NCBI GenBank assembly: GCA_030823955.1
Contig: JAVBYO010000008.1
Location: 100,554 to 164,553, forward strand
Reading direction: 5' to 3'
Source of the DNA: Gallionellaceae bacterium
GTDB taxonomy: Bacteria > Pseudomonadota > Gammaproteobacteria > Burkholderiales > Gallionellaceae
Length of the DNA: 64,000 bases
Each line of letters begins with the position of its first letter. Positions within the stretch are counted from its first letter, which is position 1. Shown piece after piece: positions 10,714 through 19,897 of the stretch. The notes under the pieces were generated by a model that was not told where the DNA came from, searched no databases, and saw only the letters and a program-made list of their open reading frames with translations. The position numbers were made by a program, and so were the translations under genes.

Positions 10714-10730
10714 CCCAATTTATCCATCGT

Positions 10731-12722
10731 ATGACTCAGCAAGAATATATCGACCTCCCGCCTTTGTTGTCCGCGCATGGAAGCGTGCGTTTGCCCGGTT
10801 CAAAAAGTATTTCCAATCGTGTGTTATTGCTGGCTGCGCTGGCGCAGGGCACGACTGTGGTGCGCGACCTGCTGCATTCAGATGATACTGAACGCATGCT
10901 GGAAGCCTTGCACACGCTCGGCGTGAAGGTGGAGTCGCTCGGCGATAACGCCTATCGCATCACCGGTTGCGGCGGCGACTTCCCCAACAAAGAGGCAAAA
11001 CTTTTCCTGGGAAATGCGGGCACGGCTTTCCGTCCATTGACCGCAGCACTGGCCTTGTCGGGCGGTAACTATGAATTATCCGGCGTGGCGCGCATGCACG
11101 AGCGGCCCATCGGTGACTTAGTGGATGCCTTGAGGCAACTGGGCGCAAAGATCGAATATTTGGGCAATGAAGGCTTCCCTCCGCTACGCATATCGCCAGC
11201 CACAGTCTCCGGTGATACGGTGCAAGTGCGCGGTGATGTGTCCAGCCAGTTTCTTACTGGCCTGCTGATGGCGCTGCCTTTGCTGCATCGCACGGTAAGG
11301 GTCGAGGTGGTGGGAGAGTTGATTTCCAAGCCCTACATCAATATTACGATTCAAATGATGAGCCACTTTGGTGTGGGGGTTGTGTCTGGACATGACTTGA
11401 CTGGTTTTACAGTCGATTCGAGTTATCACTATACCGCGCCCAGTTCCGGGGTAATGCATGTTGAAGGCGACGCCTCCTCTGCTTCTTATTTCCTGGCTGC
11501 GGGTGCTATTGGAGGTGGCCCGGTACGGGTTGGGCCTGTTCATCCTCGCAGTGTGCAAGGGGACGTGAAATTTGCTGATGCGCTAGAGAGAATGGGCGCG
11601 CGCGTAGACAGAGATGATGAAAGCTACTGGATAGAAGCTCGTGCGCCGGAAAATGGGAAACTCAAGGCTATCGATCTCGATTGTAATCACATCCCCGATG
11701 CGGCGATGACACTGGCCGTGGCGGCGTTGTTCGCCGAGGGCACGACCACGCTACGCAACATCGCCAGTTGGCGCGTGAAAGAAACCGACCGTATCGCCGC
11801 GATGGCAACCGAGTTGCGCAAAACTGGTGCAACAGTAGAAGAGGGTGCGGATTTTATTCGCATCACTCCACCTCCTTCTGCTTTGACTTCCACCCTTCAC
11901 CCTTCACCCTTCACCCTTCACGGCTCTGTTGATACCTATGACGACCATCGCATGGCGATGTGTTTCTCGTTGGCAGCTTTCGGCGGAGCGGGTATCCGCA
12001 TCAACGACCCCAAATGCGTAGCCAAAACCTTTCCTGATTATTTTACGGAGTTTGCCAAAGTGACTCAGCCTGTTCCTGTGATTGCGATTGATGGCCCTTC
12101 AGCTTCCGGCAAAGGCACGGTGGCGCAGCGTGTGGCGTCCGCGCTGGGGTGGCATTATCTAGATAGCGGTGCTTTGTACCGTCTGCTGGGGTTGGCGGCG
12201 CAACGGCGCGGCGTGGCGCTGGATGCCGAAGAGCGGCTGGCGGAACTGGCCGGGCAGGTCGATATCCGCTTCGAGGGGGCGGATATCTGGCTGGACGGGG
12301 GCAAAGTGGGCGACGAGTTGCGCACCGAGGAAGCCGGGTCGGCGGCTTCCAAGATCGCGGCTTTGCCCAAGGTGCGTGCAGCCTTGCTGGATAAACAGCG
12401 GGCTTTCCGTTGTGCGCCGGGGCTGGTGGCGGACGGGCGCGACATGGCCTCGGTGGTGTTCACCGACTCGGTGTTGAAGATATTCCTGACCGCCAGCGCC
12501 GAGGCGCGCGCAGAGCGCAGATATAAGCAGTTGAAAGAGAAAGGAATGGATGCTAATATCGCGCCCCTTTTGCAGGATATCAAGGCGCGCGACGAACGGG
12601 ATACCCAGCGTAGCGTGGCTCCACTGCAACAGGCGCAAGGTGCGAGTCTGCTGGATACGACCGCTCTGAACATCGAGCAGGCGGTACAGGAAGTGCTGGA
12701 TCGCTACCGTGCAGTAAGTTGA
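10731..12722 (+). CDS. aroA-cmk: Fused EPSP synthase / cytidylate kinase
   Basis: A single 663-aa frame joins two complete enzymes. Residues 1 to about 440 are 3-phosphoshikimate 1-carboxyvinyltransferase ([48 protein letters not shown]). From about residue 446 follows cytidylate kinase ([17 protein letters not shown]-loop at 455; GRDMASVVF). No stop lies between them. A GTG at 12060 with GGAG 9 nt upstream could also start a free Cmk. The AroA part carries a 14-residue insertion from an ACCCTTC heptamer repeat just before the YDDHRM motif. Start ATG 10731 was chosen because upstream in-frame codons lie inside tyrA. Similar aroA-cmk fusions are annotated in other betaproteobacteria. Confidence 0.93.
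   Translation: MTQQEYIDLPPLLSAHGSVRLPGSKSISNRVLLLAALAQGTTVVRDLLHSDDTERMLEALHTLGVKVESLGDNAYRITGCGGDFPNKEAKLFLGNAGTAFRPLTAALALSGGNYELSGVARMHERPIGDLVDALRQLGAKIEYLGNEGFPPLRISPATVSGDTVQVRGDVSSQFLTGLLMALPLLHRTVRVEVVGELISKPYINITIQMMSHFGVGVVSGHDLTGFTVDSSYHYTAPSSGVMHVEGDASSASYFLAAGAIGGGPVRVGPVHPRSVQGDVKFADALERMGARVDRDDESYWIEARAPENGKLKAIDLDCNHIPDAAMTLAVAALFAEGTTTLRNIASWRVKETDRIAAMATELRKTGATVEEGADFIRITPPPSALTSTLHPSPFTLHGSVDTYDDHRMAMCFSLAAFGGAGIRINDPKCVAKTFPDYFTEFAKVTQPVPVIAIDGPSASGKGTVAQRVASALGWHYLDSGALYRLLGLAAQRRGVALDAEERLAELAGQVDIRFEGADIWLDGGKVGDELRTEEAGSAASKIAALPKVRAALLDKQRAFRCAPGLVADGRDMASVVFTDSVLKIFLTASAEARAERRYKQLKEKGMDANIAPLLQDIKARDERDTQRSVAPLQQAQGASLLDTTALNIEQAVQEVLDRYRAVS
11892..11921 (+). repeat. 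Heptamer tandem repeat inside aroA
   Basis: Four perfect copies of ACCCTTC (11892-11919) plus a partial AC. They encode part of an extra loop in the AroA domain. A change of one unit would shift the reading frame. Confidence 0.85.
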
Positions 12723-12740
12723 AATGGCTCTTCTCGTTAG

Positions 12741-12780
12741 CCCTTTCTCCCGCTTGCGGGGGAAAGTTGGATAGGGGGCT
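12741..12780. repeat. REP-like palindrome between cmk and rpsA
   Basis: CTTTCTCCCGC and GCGGGGGAAAG (12743-12766) form an imperfect stem around TT, followed by GATAGGGGG. Same family as 755-792 and 39617-39680. The rest of the 205-bp gap holds a small CCCCGC-TTT-GCGGG hairpin (about 12892-12904) just before rpsA. It may act in the rpsA leader, but no terminator or convincing promoter was seen. Confidence 0.6.
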
Positions 12781-12927
12781 TCGGGAGAGAACTGAAGAAA
12801 TGGTGACGGGTTTGTTGTAAGCGTACGTAAGCCCCGAGTCTATTAAGCTAGGCCCTGCTTGGCTCTCCGCCATGCAGGATGATTAACTAACCCCCGCTTT
12901 GCGGGAATACCTGAAAGTAAACCGAAA

Positions 12928-14631
12928 ATGACCGCTGTCGCTGAAATGGAAAGTTTTGCCTCCCTGTTTGAAGAGAGTTTGACGCGCAAAGAGATGCGCG
13001 CAGGCGAATTGATCACCGCGCAAGTTGTGCGTATTGAGCAAAACGTCGTTGTTGTGAATGCCGGACTGAAGTCCGAAAGTTTCATCCCCGTTGAAGAATT
13101 CAAAGACGCAGCGGGTAATATCGAAGTCAAAGCAGGCGATTTCACCACCGTGGCGATCGAATCGCTGGAAAACGGTTACGGCGAAACGCGCTTGTCGCGC
13201 GAAAAAGCCAAGCGTCTGGCTGCCTGGATCGACCTGGAGCAGGCGATGGAAGAAGGCCGCGTGGTCGAAGGCTTCGTGAGTGGCAAGGTCAAGGGCGGTC
13301 TGACTGCCATGGTCAACGGCATCCGCGCCTTCCTGCCCGGTTCGCTGGTGGATACACGTCCGGTTAAGGACACCACACCATACGAAAACAAGACCATGGA
13401 GCTGAAGGTCATCAAGCTGGATCGCAAGCGCAACAACGTGGTGGTATCGCGTCGTGCCGTGCTGGAAGCGACTCAGGGCGCAGATCGTGAGAGCATCCTG
13501 GAGAATCTGAAAGAAGGCGCGATCGTCAAGGGTATCGTCAAGAACATCACCGACTACGGCGCATTCGTGGACTTGGGCGGTATCGACGGTCTGTTGCACA
13601 TCACCGACTTGGCATGGCGTCGCGTGAAGCACCCGTCCGAAGTATTGACCGTGGGCGACGAAGTCGAAGCCAAGATCCTGAAGTTCGACCAGGAAAAGAA
13701 TCGTGTTTCCCTCGGCATCAAGCAGATGGGCGACGATCCTTGGAGCGGTCTGGCACGTCGCTACCCGCAAGGCACACGCCTGTTCGGCAAGGTGACCAAC
13801 CTGACCGACTACGGCTCGTTCGTTGAGATCGAGCAGGGTATCGAAGGTCTGGTACACGTTTCCGAGATGGACTGGACCAACAAGAACGTGCATCCGTCCA
13901 AGGTTGTTGCTCTGGGCGACGAAGTGGAAGTGATGATCCTCGAGATCGACGAAGCACGCCGCCGTATCTCCTTGGGCATGAAGCAGTGCAAGTCCAATCC
14001 TTGGGACGACTTCGCGCTGAACCACAAGAAGGGCGACAAAGTTAAGGGTCAGATCAAGTCCATCACTGATTTCGGTGTGTTCATCGGTCTGGAAGGCGGT
14101 ATCGACGGTCTGGTGCATCTGTCCGACCTGTCCTGGTCTGTTGCCGGAGAAGAGGCTGTACGCAACTACAAGAAGGGCGACGAACTGGAAGCGACCGTTC
14201 TGGCTATCGATGTCGAGCGCGAGCGTATCTCGCTGGGCGTGAAGCAACTGGAAGGTGATCCGTTCGGCGGCTACGTCACCGGGCACGACAAGGGTGCGGT
14301 AGTGACCGGCGTGGTCAAGTCGCTGGATGCCAAGGGCGCCGTGATCGCGCTGGACGGCGATGTGGAAGCCTACCTGAAAGCCTCTGAAGTCTCGGCTGAC
14401 CGTGTGGAAGACATTCGCGGCCATCTGAAAGAAGGCGACAAGGTCACCGCGCTGATCATCAACGTGGACCGCAAGAACCGCGGTATCAACCTGTCGATCA
14501 AGGCGATGAACAAGGCTGACGAAGCTTCCGCGATGCAGAAGTTCGCAGCGGAAAACACCAGCTCTGCCGGTACCACCAATCTGGGTGCATTGCTCAAGGC
14601 CAAGATGGACTCCAGCAAGGCTGACGCTTAA
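12928..14631 (+). CDS. rpsA: 30S ribosomal protein S1
   Basis: Ribosomal protein S1, 567 aa, which binds mRNA at the 30S platform and helps initiation on structured messages. Six S1/OB repeats can be followed, for example [43 protein letters not shown] and [22 protein letters not shown]. Repeats 1 and 2 are the divergent ribosome-binding pair. Length matches E. coli S1 (557 aa). The cmk-rpsA-ihfB order is the standard proteobacterial arrangement. S1 normally represses its own translation through its leader, which may apply here. Confidence 0.97.
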   Translation: MTAVAEMESFASLFEESLTRKEMRAGELITAQVVRIEQNVVVVNAGLKSESFIPVEEFKDAAGNIEVKAGDFTTVAIESLENGYGETRLSREKAKRLAAWIDLEQAMEEGRVVEGFVSGKVKGGLTAMVNGIRAFLPGSLVDTRPVKDTTPYENKTMELKVIKLDRKRNNVVVSRRAVLEATQGADRESILENLKEGAIVKGIVKNITDYGAFVDLGGIDGLLHITDLAWRRVKHPSEVLTVGDEVEAKILKFDQEKNRVSLGIKQMGDDPWSGLARRYPQGTRLFGKVTNLTDYGSFVEIEQGIEGLVHVSEMDWTNKNVHPSKVVALGDEVEVMILEIDEARRRISLGMKQCKSNPWDDFALNHKKGDKVKGQIKSITDFGVFIGLEGGIDGLVHLSDLSWSVAGEEAVRNYKKGDELEATVLAIDVERERISLGVKQLEGDPFGGYVTGHDKGAVVTGVVKSLDAKGAVIALDGDVEAYLKASEVSADRVEDIRGHLKEGDKVTALIINVDRKNRGINLSIKAMNKADEASAMQKFAAENTSSAGTTNLGALLKAKMDSSKADA

Positions 14632-14644
14632 TCGGGAGTAGGAT

Positions 14645-14932
14645 ATGACTCGTTCTGATCTTATCGCCAAGCTGGCCGAGCGTTATACGCAGTTGCAGGG
14701 CAAGGACGCGGAGCTGTCTGTCAAGGTTATCCTGGACAGTATGGCGGCGACCTTGTCGCGCGGCGGACGTATCGAGATCCGCGGCTTTGGCAGTTTCGCC
14801 CTGAACTATCGTCCGCCGCGTTTGGGTCGTAACCCGAAATCGGGTGACAAAGTTCAGGTGCCGGCCAAATATGTGCCGCATTTCAAGGCCGGTAAGGAAC
14901 TGCGTGAACGGGTCGATTATCCCGCGTCCTGA
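14645..14932 (+). CDS. ihfB: Integration host factor subunit beta
   Basis: HU/IHF-family DNA-bending protein, 95 aa, partner of IhfA. The conserved DNA-arm sequence [19 protein letters not shown] and [10 protein letters not shown] are present. It starts 13 nt after the rpsA stop and is followed by a strong intrinsic terminator, so it closes the operon. Confidence 0.97.
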   Translation: MTRSDLIAKLAERYTQLQGKDAELSVKVILDSMAATLSRGGRIEIRGFGSFALNYRPPRLGRNPKSGDKVQVPAKYVPHFKAGKELRERVDYPAS

Positions 14933-14953
14933 AGTGAAGTAGATGTGTGTCGA

Positions 14954-14989
14954 TTGGCGGCCTATCGTGAGATGTGCCGCCAATTTTTT
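14954..14989 (+). terminator. Intrinsic terminator after ihfB
   Basis: Stem arms TTGGCGGC (14954-14961) and GCCGCCAA (14976-14983) are followed directly by six T residues. Confidence 0.9.
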
Positions 14990-15132
14990 AAGGATGCCTC
15001 AAAAATCCAAATTTCGTCGCAATACTACGTTGCTCACAAAAAACCACTCCTTACATATTAGTTATATGCTGCGTCGCAATTTTTTGTTCGCGCCTTGTCT
15101 TGCTTAGAACTTTGAATTTTTGAGGCACCCTT
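14990..15132. mobile_element. MITE-like element with 22-bp terminal inverted repeats
   Basis: The 143-bp segment between the ihfB terminator and lapA is bounded by 22-bp inverted repeats matching at 20 positions (14990-15011 and the complement of 15111-15132; core TGCCTCAAAAAT). Inside are direct copies of CGTCGCAAT (15015-15023 and 15072-15080). It has no coding capacity and is more AT-rich than its surroundings. It could be a non-autonomous transposon relic; copies elsewhere in the genome are needed to confirm that. Confidence 0.6.
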
Positions 15133-15179
15133 ACTTGTTCATGTTATCGTTGCACCACAACTGTTACGGGTAGTTAAAG

Positions 15180-15467
15180 ATGCGATATCTGGTTTGGCCG
15201 CTGCGAGTGCTGCTGTTTCTGCTGCTGTTGGGGTTCGCTGTCAAGAACGACCAACCTGTGGTGTTGAGCTATTTCTTCGGTTACCAATGGCAGGCTTCAC
15301 TGATCGTCATCCTGCTGGTGTTCTTCAGCGCGGGCGTGTTGATCGGTGTGGCCAGCATGCTGGCCAGTATGCTGCGTCAACGGCGCGAACTGGCGGCCGC
15401 ACAGCGCGAACTGCATTTACAGCACAAGCTGGCCGAGCTCGACGCAGTTCAGCACACTCCCTCCTAA
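15180..15467 (+). CDS. lapA: LapA-domain inner-membrane protein
   Basis: Small membrane protein of the LapA (YciS, DUF1049) family, 95 aa. Two hydrophobic segments are visible (about residues 5-21 and 39-62), followed by a charged amphipathic tail (RQRRELAAAQRELHLQHKL). LapA works with LapB in controlling lipopolysaccharide synthesis by setting LpxC turnover. It precedes lapB by 16 nt, the canonical pair. Confidence 0.9.
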   Translation: MRYLVWPLRVLLFLLLLGFAVKNDQPVVLSYFFGYQWQASLIVILLVFFSAGVLIGVASMLASMLRQRRELAAAQRELHLQHKLAELDAVQHTPS

Positions 15468-15483
15468 TCTCCCTGAGTTAACC

Positions 15484-16665
15484 TTGGCTACTATCCAATT
15501 CGAACCCTGGATGTTGTTGATCTTCCCCCTGTTCTTCGGCATGGGCTGGTTGGCGGCGCGTATCGACATCAAAGAGCTGTTGAGCGAGTCCAGCACTTTG
15601 CCGCGTTCCTATTTCGAGGGGCTGAACTTCCTGCTCAACGAGCAGCAGGACGAGGCTATCGAGGCTTTCATCGAAGTGGTGAAAGTCGATCCGCAGACGG
15701 TCGAATTGCACTTTGCGCTGGGCAGTCTGTTCCGCCGCCGAGGCGAGGTGGATCGCGCGCTGCGTATGCACCTGAATCTGGTGGAGCGGGGCGATCTGGA
15801 CGAGGAGAAGCGGCAACAGGCACTGTTCGAATTGGGACAGGACTATCTGAAGGCGGGGATATTCGACCGAGCGGAATCCACCTTCCTGAGTCTGCAATCG
15901 ACGCGTTACGAGAAAGAGGCGCTCGATTTCCTGCTGGAGATATACCAGAAGGAAAAAGACTGGCTCAAGGCCATCGATATCAGCCAGCGACTGGCCGCTT
16001 TGACCGGTGTGGCGCAAAGCAAAGAGGCCGCGTTTTTCTACTGCGAGCTGGCCGCGATGGAGCTGGCCGGCAAACAGGTCGATGCCGCCGTTGTCCATCT
16101 GGAGCAGGCGCTGGTCACCAATCCGCAGGGCGTGCGCGCCACCATCATGCTGGGTGATATCGCGCTGGCGGACACCCCGCTGCGCGCCATCGAGATATGG
16201 AAACGTATCGAGCAACAGGATGCGCAATATCTGCCACTGGTGGCGGAACGTCTGTTGCAGGCCTATCGCGACAGCGGCAACGAGAACGAAGGTATCGATC
16301 TGCTGAAAGGGTATCTGTCCAGATATCCGTCACTTGATCTGATGAACGTATTGTTCAGCGCACTCCTGCAGCGCGACGGATCGGATGCCGCCTATAAACT
16401 GGTGCGCAACGAGTTGCGCCAGCATCCGACGCTGCTCGGTCTGGATAAATTGCTGGAGGCGACGCTGCTGGATGTGAAGATCGAACGGCGTCCCGATGTC
16501 GAGCTGGTCAAGAATCTGGTGTATCAGCGCACCCGCGCGCTGGCGATGTATCGCTGCAAGCGCTGCGGCTTCAAGGCGCGGCAGTTCTATTGGCATTGCC
16601 CGGCGTGTTACGGCTGGGAGACCTACTCGCCGCGCCGTATGGAAGAGACAGGAGCGGCAATATGA
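15484..16665 (+). CDS. lapB: Lipopolysaccharide assembly protein B
   Basis: LapB (YciM), 393 aa from the TTG at 15484, close to the 389 aa of the E. coli protein. It has an N-terminal membrane anchor ([17 protein letters not shown]), then TPR repeats (for example [21 protein letters not shown] without the last residue), and a C-terminal rubredoxin-like zinc ribbon with two CxxC pairs (YRCKRCGF and HCPACYGW). LapB recruits LpxC to FtsH and so limits LPS synthesis. The start is uncertain: TTG 15484 gives the usual short leader before the TM segment, while ATG 15511 would cut into it. It overlaps pyrF by 4 bp. Confidence 0.93.
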   Translation: MATIQFEPWMLLIFPLFFGMGWLAARIDIKELLSESSTLPRSYFEGLNFLLNEQQDEAIEAFIEVVKVDPQTVELHFALGSLFRRRGEVDRALRMHLNLVERGDLDEEKRQQALFELGQDYLKAGIFDRAESTFLSLQSTRYEKEALDFLLEIYQKEKDWLKAIDISQRLAALTGVAQSKEAAFFYCELAAMELAGKQVDAAVVHLEQALVTNPQGVRATIMLGDIALADTPLRAIEIWKRIEQQDAQYLPLVAERLLQAYRDSGNENEGIDLLKGYLSRYPSLDLMNVLFSALLQRDGSDAAYKLVRNELRQHPTLLGLDKLLEATLLDVKIERRPDVELVKNLVYQRTRALAMYRCKRCGFKARQFYWHCPACYGWETYSPRRMEETGAAI

Positions 16666-17378
16666 GCGGTGTTGTGCAGACCGATCCGAAGATCATCGTC
16701 GCGCTCGACTATGCCGATGCGGCCTCGGCGTTGGCACTGGTCGCGCGGCTTGATCCGCGCTTGTGCCGCCTCAAGATCGGCAAGGAACTGTTCACGGTGG
16801 CCGGGCCGCAGTTGGTCGAGCAGGTGCAGCAGCGCGGCTTCGAGGTGTTCCTCGACCTCAAGTTCCACGACATCCCCAACACCACCGCGCAAGCCTGCAA
16901 AGCGGCGGCGAATCTGGGCGTGTGGATGGTGAACGTACATGCCTCCGGCGGCAGGCGCATGATGGAAGCGGCACGCGAGGGACTGGCCAATTTTGCCAGA
17001 CCGCCGAAATTGATTGCCGTGACGGTACTGACCAGTATGTCGCAGGCTGACCTCGTGGAGTTGAGCATCACCGTAACTCCGGCAGAGCAGGTGTTGCGCT
17101 TGGCGGGATTGGCACAAGCCAGTGGAATGGATGGAGTGGTATGTTCCGCGCAGGAAGCAGAGGAGTTGCGCAAGAGAGCTGGGCCGAATTTTTGTCTGGT
17201 TACTCCTGGAATTCGCCCAGCAAACGCCGCTGCAGATGACCAATTTCGCATCATGACCCCGCGCGCCGCATTGGAGGCGGGTTCCAGTTATCTGGTGATC
17301 GGTCGTCCGATCACCAAGGCAGCCGACCCGTTGTTGGCATTACAGCAGATCAGTGTAGAAATCGGAGGAGTGGCATGA
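16662..17378 (+). CDS. pyrF: Orotidine 5'-phosphate decarboxylase
   Basis: OMP decarboxylase, last step of UMP synthesis, 238 aa. The beta-barrel begins [10 protein letters not shown]. The catalytic Lys-Asp array is in [13 protein letters not shown] (about residues 64-76). The C-terminal phosphate-binding loop is VIGRPIT. ATG 16662 overlaps the lapB stop, and the gene overlaps rfaE1 by 4 bp. The lapB-pyrF junction is common in proteobacteria. Confidence 0.96.
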   Translation: MSGVVQTDPKIIVALDYADAASALALVARLDPRLCRLKIGKELFTVAGPQLVEQVQQRGFEVFLDLKFHDIPNTTAQACKAAANLGVWMVNVHASGGRRMMEAAREGLANFARPPKLIAVTVLTSMSQADLVELSITVTPAEQVLRLAGLAQASGMDGVVCSAQEAEELRKRAGPNFCLVTPGIRPANAAADDQFRIMTPRAALEAGSSYLVIGRPITKAADPLLALQQISVEIGGVA

Positions 17379-18340
17379 GCCAATTGCCATCGTTTGAAAA
17401 AGCCCGCGTATTGGTGGTGGGCGATGTCATGCTGGACCGTTACTGGTTCGGCGACGTGCATCGCATCTCGCCGGAAGCCCCGGTTCCGGTGCTCAAGGTG
17501 AGCCGCGTGGAAGAACGTCCCGGCGGAGCCGCCAACGTGGCGCGCAACATCACTTCGCTGGGCGCGCATTGCACACTGTTGTCAGTGGTGGGGGCGGACG
17601 AGGCGGGAGACTGCCTGCAACGCCTGCTGACCGAACAGGGCGGTGTCGAAGCCTTGCTGCACCGCGATGAAGGTTTCTCCACCATCGTCAAGCTGCGTGC
17701 CATCGCGCGCCAGCAGCAGTTGTTGCGCATCGATTTCGAGACGCCGCCCAGCCACGAAGTGTTGCAGGCCAAGCTGGCCGATTTTAAGGAGAAGCTGCCG
17801 CATTGCGATGTGGTGATCCTGTCGGATTATGGCAAAGGCGGCTTGGCGCACATCGCCGAGATGATTCGCCTGGCGCGTGCGGCGGGCAAGCCGGTGTTGG
17901 TCGATCCCAAGGGGGACGACTACGCCCGTTACCAGGGTGCGACGCTGCTCACACCGAACCGCAGCGAATTCCGCGAAGTGGCGGGCGGCTGGAGCAGCGA
18001 GAGCGAATTGAACAGCAAAGCGGAGAAGCTGCGCGCCCAGTTGCAGCTCGACGCCCTGCTGGTCACGCGCAGCGAAGAAGGTATGAGCCTGTTCCGAGCC
18101 GGAAGTGTGTTGCACGAGCCGACCCAGGCGCGCGAGGTGTTCGACGTGAGCGGCGCCGGGGATACCGTGATCGCCACGCTGGCAGTAATGCTGGCTAGCG
18201 GTGCCGAATTGGGCGATGCGGTGCGTATCGCGAACCGGGCGGGCGGCATCGTGGTCGGTAAGTTGGGCACGGCGGTGGTTTCGCGCGAAGAGATATTGGA
18301 AGACATCGGGGAAGAGGGAAGGGGAAAGAGAGAAGAGTAG
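17375..18340 (+). CDS. rfaE1: D-glycero-beta-D-manno-heptose-7-phosphate kinase
   Basis: PfkB-family sugar kinase, 321 aa, equivalent to the N-terminal half of HldE. It phosphorylates heptose 7-phosphate in ADP-heptose synthesis for the LPS inner core. Visible motifs are [38 protein letters not shown] and the catalytic [10 protein letters not shown] (the Asp is the base). The adenylyltransferase half is absent, so a separate rfaE2 is expected elsewhere. The last dozen residues (EEGRGKREE) are read from a palindromic repeat and probably replaced the native end. Confidence 0.94.
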   Translation: MSQLPSFEKARVLVVGDVMLDRYWFGDVHRISPEAPVPVLKVSRVEERPGGAANVARNITSLGAHCTLLSVVGADEAGDCLQRLLTEQGGVEALLHRDEGFSTIVKLRAIARQQQLLRIDFETPPSHEVLQAKLADFKEKLPHCDVVILSDYGKGGLAHIAEMIRLARAAGKPVLVDPKGDDYARYQGATLLTPNRSEFREVAGGWSSESELNSKAEKLRAQLQLDALLVTRSEEGMSLFRAGSVLHEPTQAREVFDVSGAGDTVIATLAVMLASGAELGDAVRIANRAGGIVVGKLGTAVVSREEILEDIGEEGRGKREE

Positions 18341-18385
18341 AGCGAGCCGCTTTTACCCTTCCCCCTTTACCCTTATCCCTTCCCC
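18308..18385. repeat. Purine/pyrimidine palindromic repeat at the rfaE1-hldD junction
   Basis: A purine-rich arm (18308-18328, starting GGGGAAGAGGG) is complemented imperfectly by a pyrimidine arm (18365-18385, ending TCCCTTCCCC). It covers the rfaE1 stop codon and contains the ACCCTT core also seen in the aroA heptamers. Such a stem could protect an mRNA end, but it lacks a terminal T run. Confidence 0.6.
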
Positions 18386-18402
18386 ATTTCGAGGAGTCAA
18401 AC

Positions 18403-19401
18403 ATGTACTACGTTGTTACCGGCGCTGCCGGATTTATCGGTTCCAATCTGGTCAAGGCGCTCAATGAGCGCGGCGAGACCAACATCATCGCGGTGGATAA
18501 TTTCAAGAAGGCGGACAAGTTCAAGAATCTGACCGACTGCGAGATCGCCGATTTCATGGACAAGGAGGACTTCCTTGCGCAACTGAACGGCGGCGCGTTC
18601 GACGGTATCCTTAACGGGGTACTGCATCAGGGCGCGTGCTCGGACACGATGGAAAGCGACGGGCGTTACATGATGGCGAACAACTACCGTTATTCGCTGG
18701 ATGTGATGAACCACTGCCAGAACGAGGAGATCCCTTTTCTGTATGCCTCCTCGGCTTCGGTATACGGCATGGGGCCGGTGTTCAAGGAAAGCCGCGAACA
18801 CGAGTCGCCGCTGAACGTGTATGCCTATTCCAAATTCCTGTTCGACCAGGTGATGCGCCGCCGCTGGCATGAACGCACCAGCCAGATCGTCGGTCTGCGT
18901 TATTTCAATGTGTACGGGCAACGCGAGCAGCACAAAGGGCGCATGGCATCGGTGGCCTATCATCTGTTCAATCAATACCGTGCCGACGGTTATGTGAAAC
19001 TGTTCGAGGGCTGCGACGGTTATGCCAACGGCGGGCAGTTGCGTGATTTCGTCTCGGTCGATGATGTGGTCAAAGTGAACATGTTCTTCCTCGAGCATCC
19101 GGATAAATCCGGCATCTTCAATCTTGGTACGGGGACGGCGCAAAGTTTCAACGATGTGGCTGTGGCGACCATCAATACCCTGCGTGGCGCGAACGGTGAA
19201 GCCGCATTGTCGCTGGAGCAGATCCTGCAACAGCAGTTGCTGCGTTACATTCCGTTCCCGGAGCAACTCAAAGGCAAATACCAGAGCCATACCGAGGCCG
19301 ACATGCAAGCTTTGCGTGCCGCCGGATACCAGGATGCCTTCCTTACGGTGGAGCAGGGAACCAGCCGGTATGTGCAGCATCTGCTGCGCGCGTCAACCTG
19401 A
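18403..19401 (+). CDS. hldD: ADP-L-glycero-D-manno-heptose 6-epimerase
   Basis: Extended SDR epimerase, 332 aa, converting ADP-D,D-heptose to ADP-L,D-heptose for the LPS core. It starts with [17 protein letters not shown], then [11 protein letters not shown] and [10 protein letters not shown] (the YxxxK catalytic pair), and has the HldD-specific [19 protein letters not shown] good GAGGAG site lies 8 nt before the ATG. It follows rfaE1, completing two steps of the same pathway. Confidence 0.96.
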   Translation: MYYVVTGAAGFIGSNLVKALNERGETNIIAVDNFKKADKFKNLTDCEIADFMDKEDFLAQLNGGAFDGILNGVLHQGACSDTMESDGRYMMANNYRYSLDVMNHCQNEEIPFLYASSASVYGMGPVFKESREHESPLNVYAYSKFLFDQVMRRRWHERTSQIVGLRYFNVYGQREQHKGRMASVAYHLFNQYRADGYVKLFEGCDGYANGGQLRDFVSVDDVVKVNMFFLEHPDKSGIFNLGTGTAQSFNDVAVATINTLRGANGEAALSLEQILQQQLLRYIPFPEQLKGKYQSHTEADMQALRAAGYQDAFLTVEQGTSRYVQHLLRAST

Positions 19402-19462
19402 GCGCGCGCTGGCCGTTAACCGGACACGGCGGATCGCGCCGTATACTTGAGAAAGGACAATC

Positions 19463-19777
19463 ATGAAACGTATCTTATTGCTGATCGTGGTCTTTTTTGT
19501 ATGTGCAGGCGGGGCATTTGCGGCGGTGGATCTGAATACCGCCTCGAAAGCCGAACTGGAGGCTGTGAACGGGATCGGCCCGGCGAAAGCGCAGGCGATT
19601 ATCGATCACCGCCAGAAAAATGGCAGGTTCAAGAGTGTTGATGATCTTGTGGCAGTCAAGGGATTCGGAGACAAAAGTGTGGAGAAGCTGCGCGATGAGC
19701 TGAAGGTGTCGGGTGACCCGGCAGCGGCCAAGCCGGGTGCGGTAGATGCAAAAGCTGGGGACAAGAAACCGAAGTAA
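19463..19777 (+). CDS. ComEA-like helix-hairpin-helix protein
   Basis: Small exported DNA-binding protein, 104 aa. A clear signal peptide (MKRILLLIVVFFVCAGGAFA) is followed by one pair of HhH motifs: VDLNTASKAELEAVNGIGPA and KSVDDLVAVKGFGDKSVEKL. The tail is Lys/Pro/Ala-rich. This matches the ComEA family, which binds incoming DNA in the periplasm during natural transformation. No other competence gene is in the window, so competence is not implied. AAAGGA lies upstream of the ATG, and a strong terminator follows. Confidence 0.9.
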   Translation: MKRILLLIVVFFVCAGGAFAAVDLNTASKAELEAVNGIGPAKAQAIIDHRQKNGRFKSVDDLVAVKGFGDKSVEKLRDELKVSGDPAAAKPGAVDAKAGDKKPK

Positions 19778-19798
19778 AACAGTGTCACCCGCTAAAGA

Positions 19799-19827
19799 GC
19801 CCGCCAAGACCATCTGGCGGGCTTTTT
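19799..19827 (+). terminator. Intrinsic terminator after the comEA-like gene
   Basis: Arms GCCCGCCA (19799-19806) and TGGCGGGC (19815-19822) are followed by TTTTT. Confidence 0.92.
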
Positions 19828-19897
19828 ATTTCTGCGTATACGCTACAATGCGAGCCTAGGAGACCGCAGAGTTTCTGGCGCACAAAGGCAATATCCA

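Noticed and set aside
10545..10730. N-terminal extension of the aroA-cmk frame into tyrA
   Set aside because: These codons lie inside tyrA, and ATG 10731 gives the normal AroA N-terminus 17 bp after the tyrA stop.
11881..11930. Frameshift or pseudogene in aroA
   Set aside because: The heptamer insertion keeps the frame, and the YDDHRM motif and complete Cmk follow, so the gene looks functional.
12883..14670. 595-aa open frame opposite rpsA
   Set aside because: Shadow of the repetitive S1 domains; its apparent internal repeats mirror those of rpsA.
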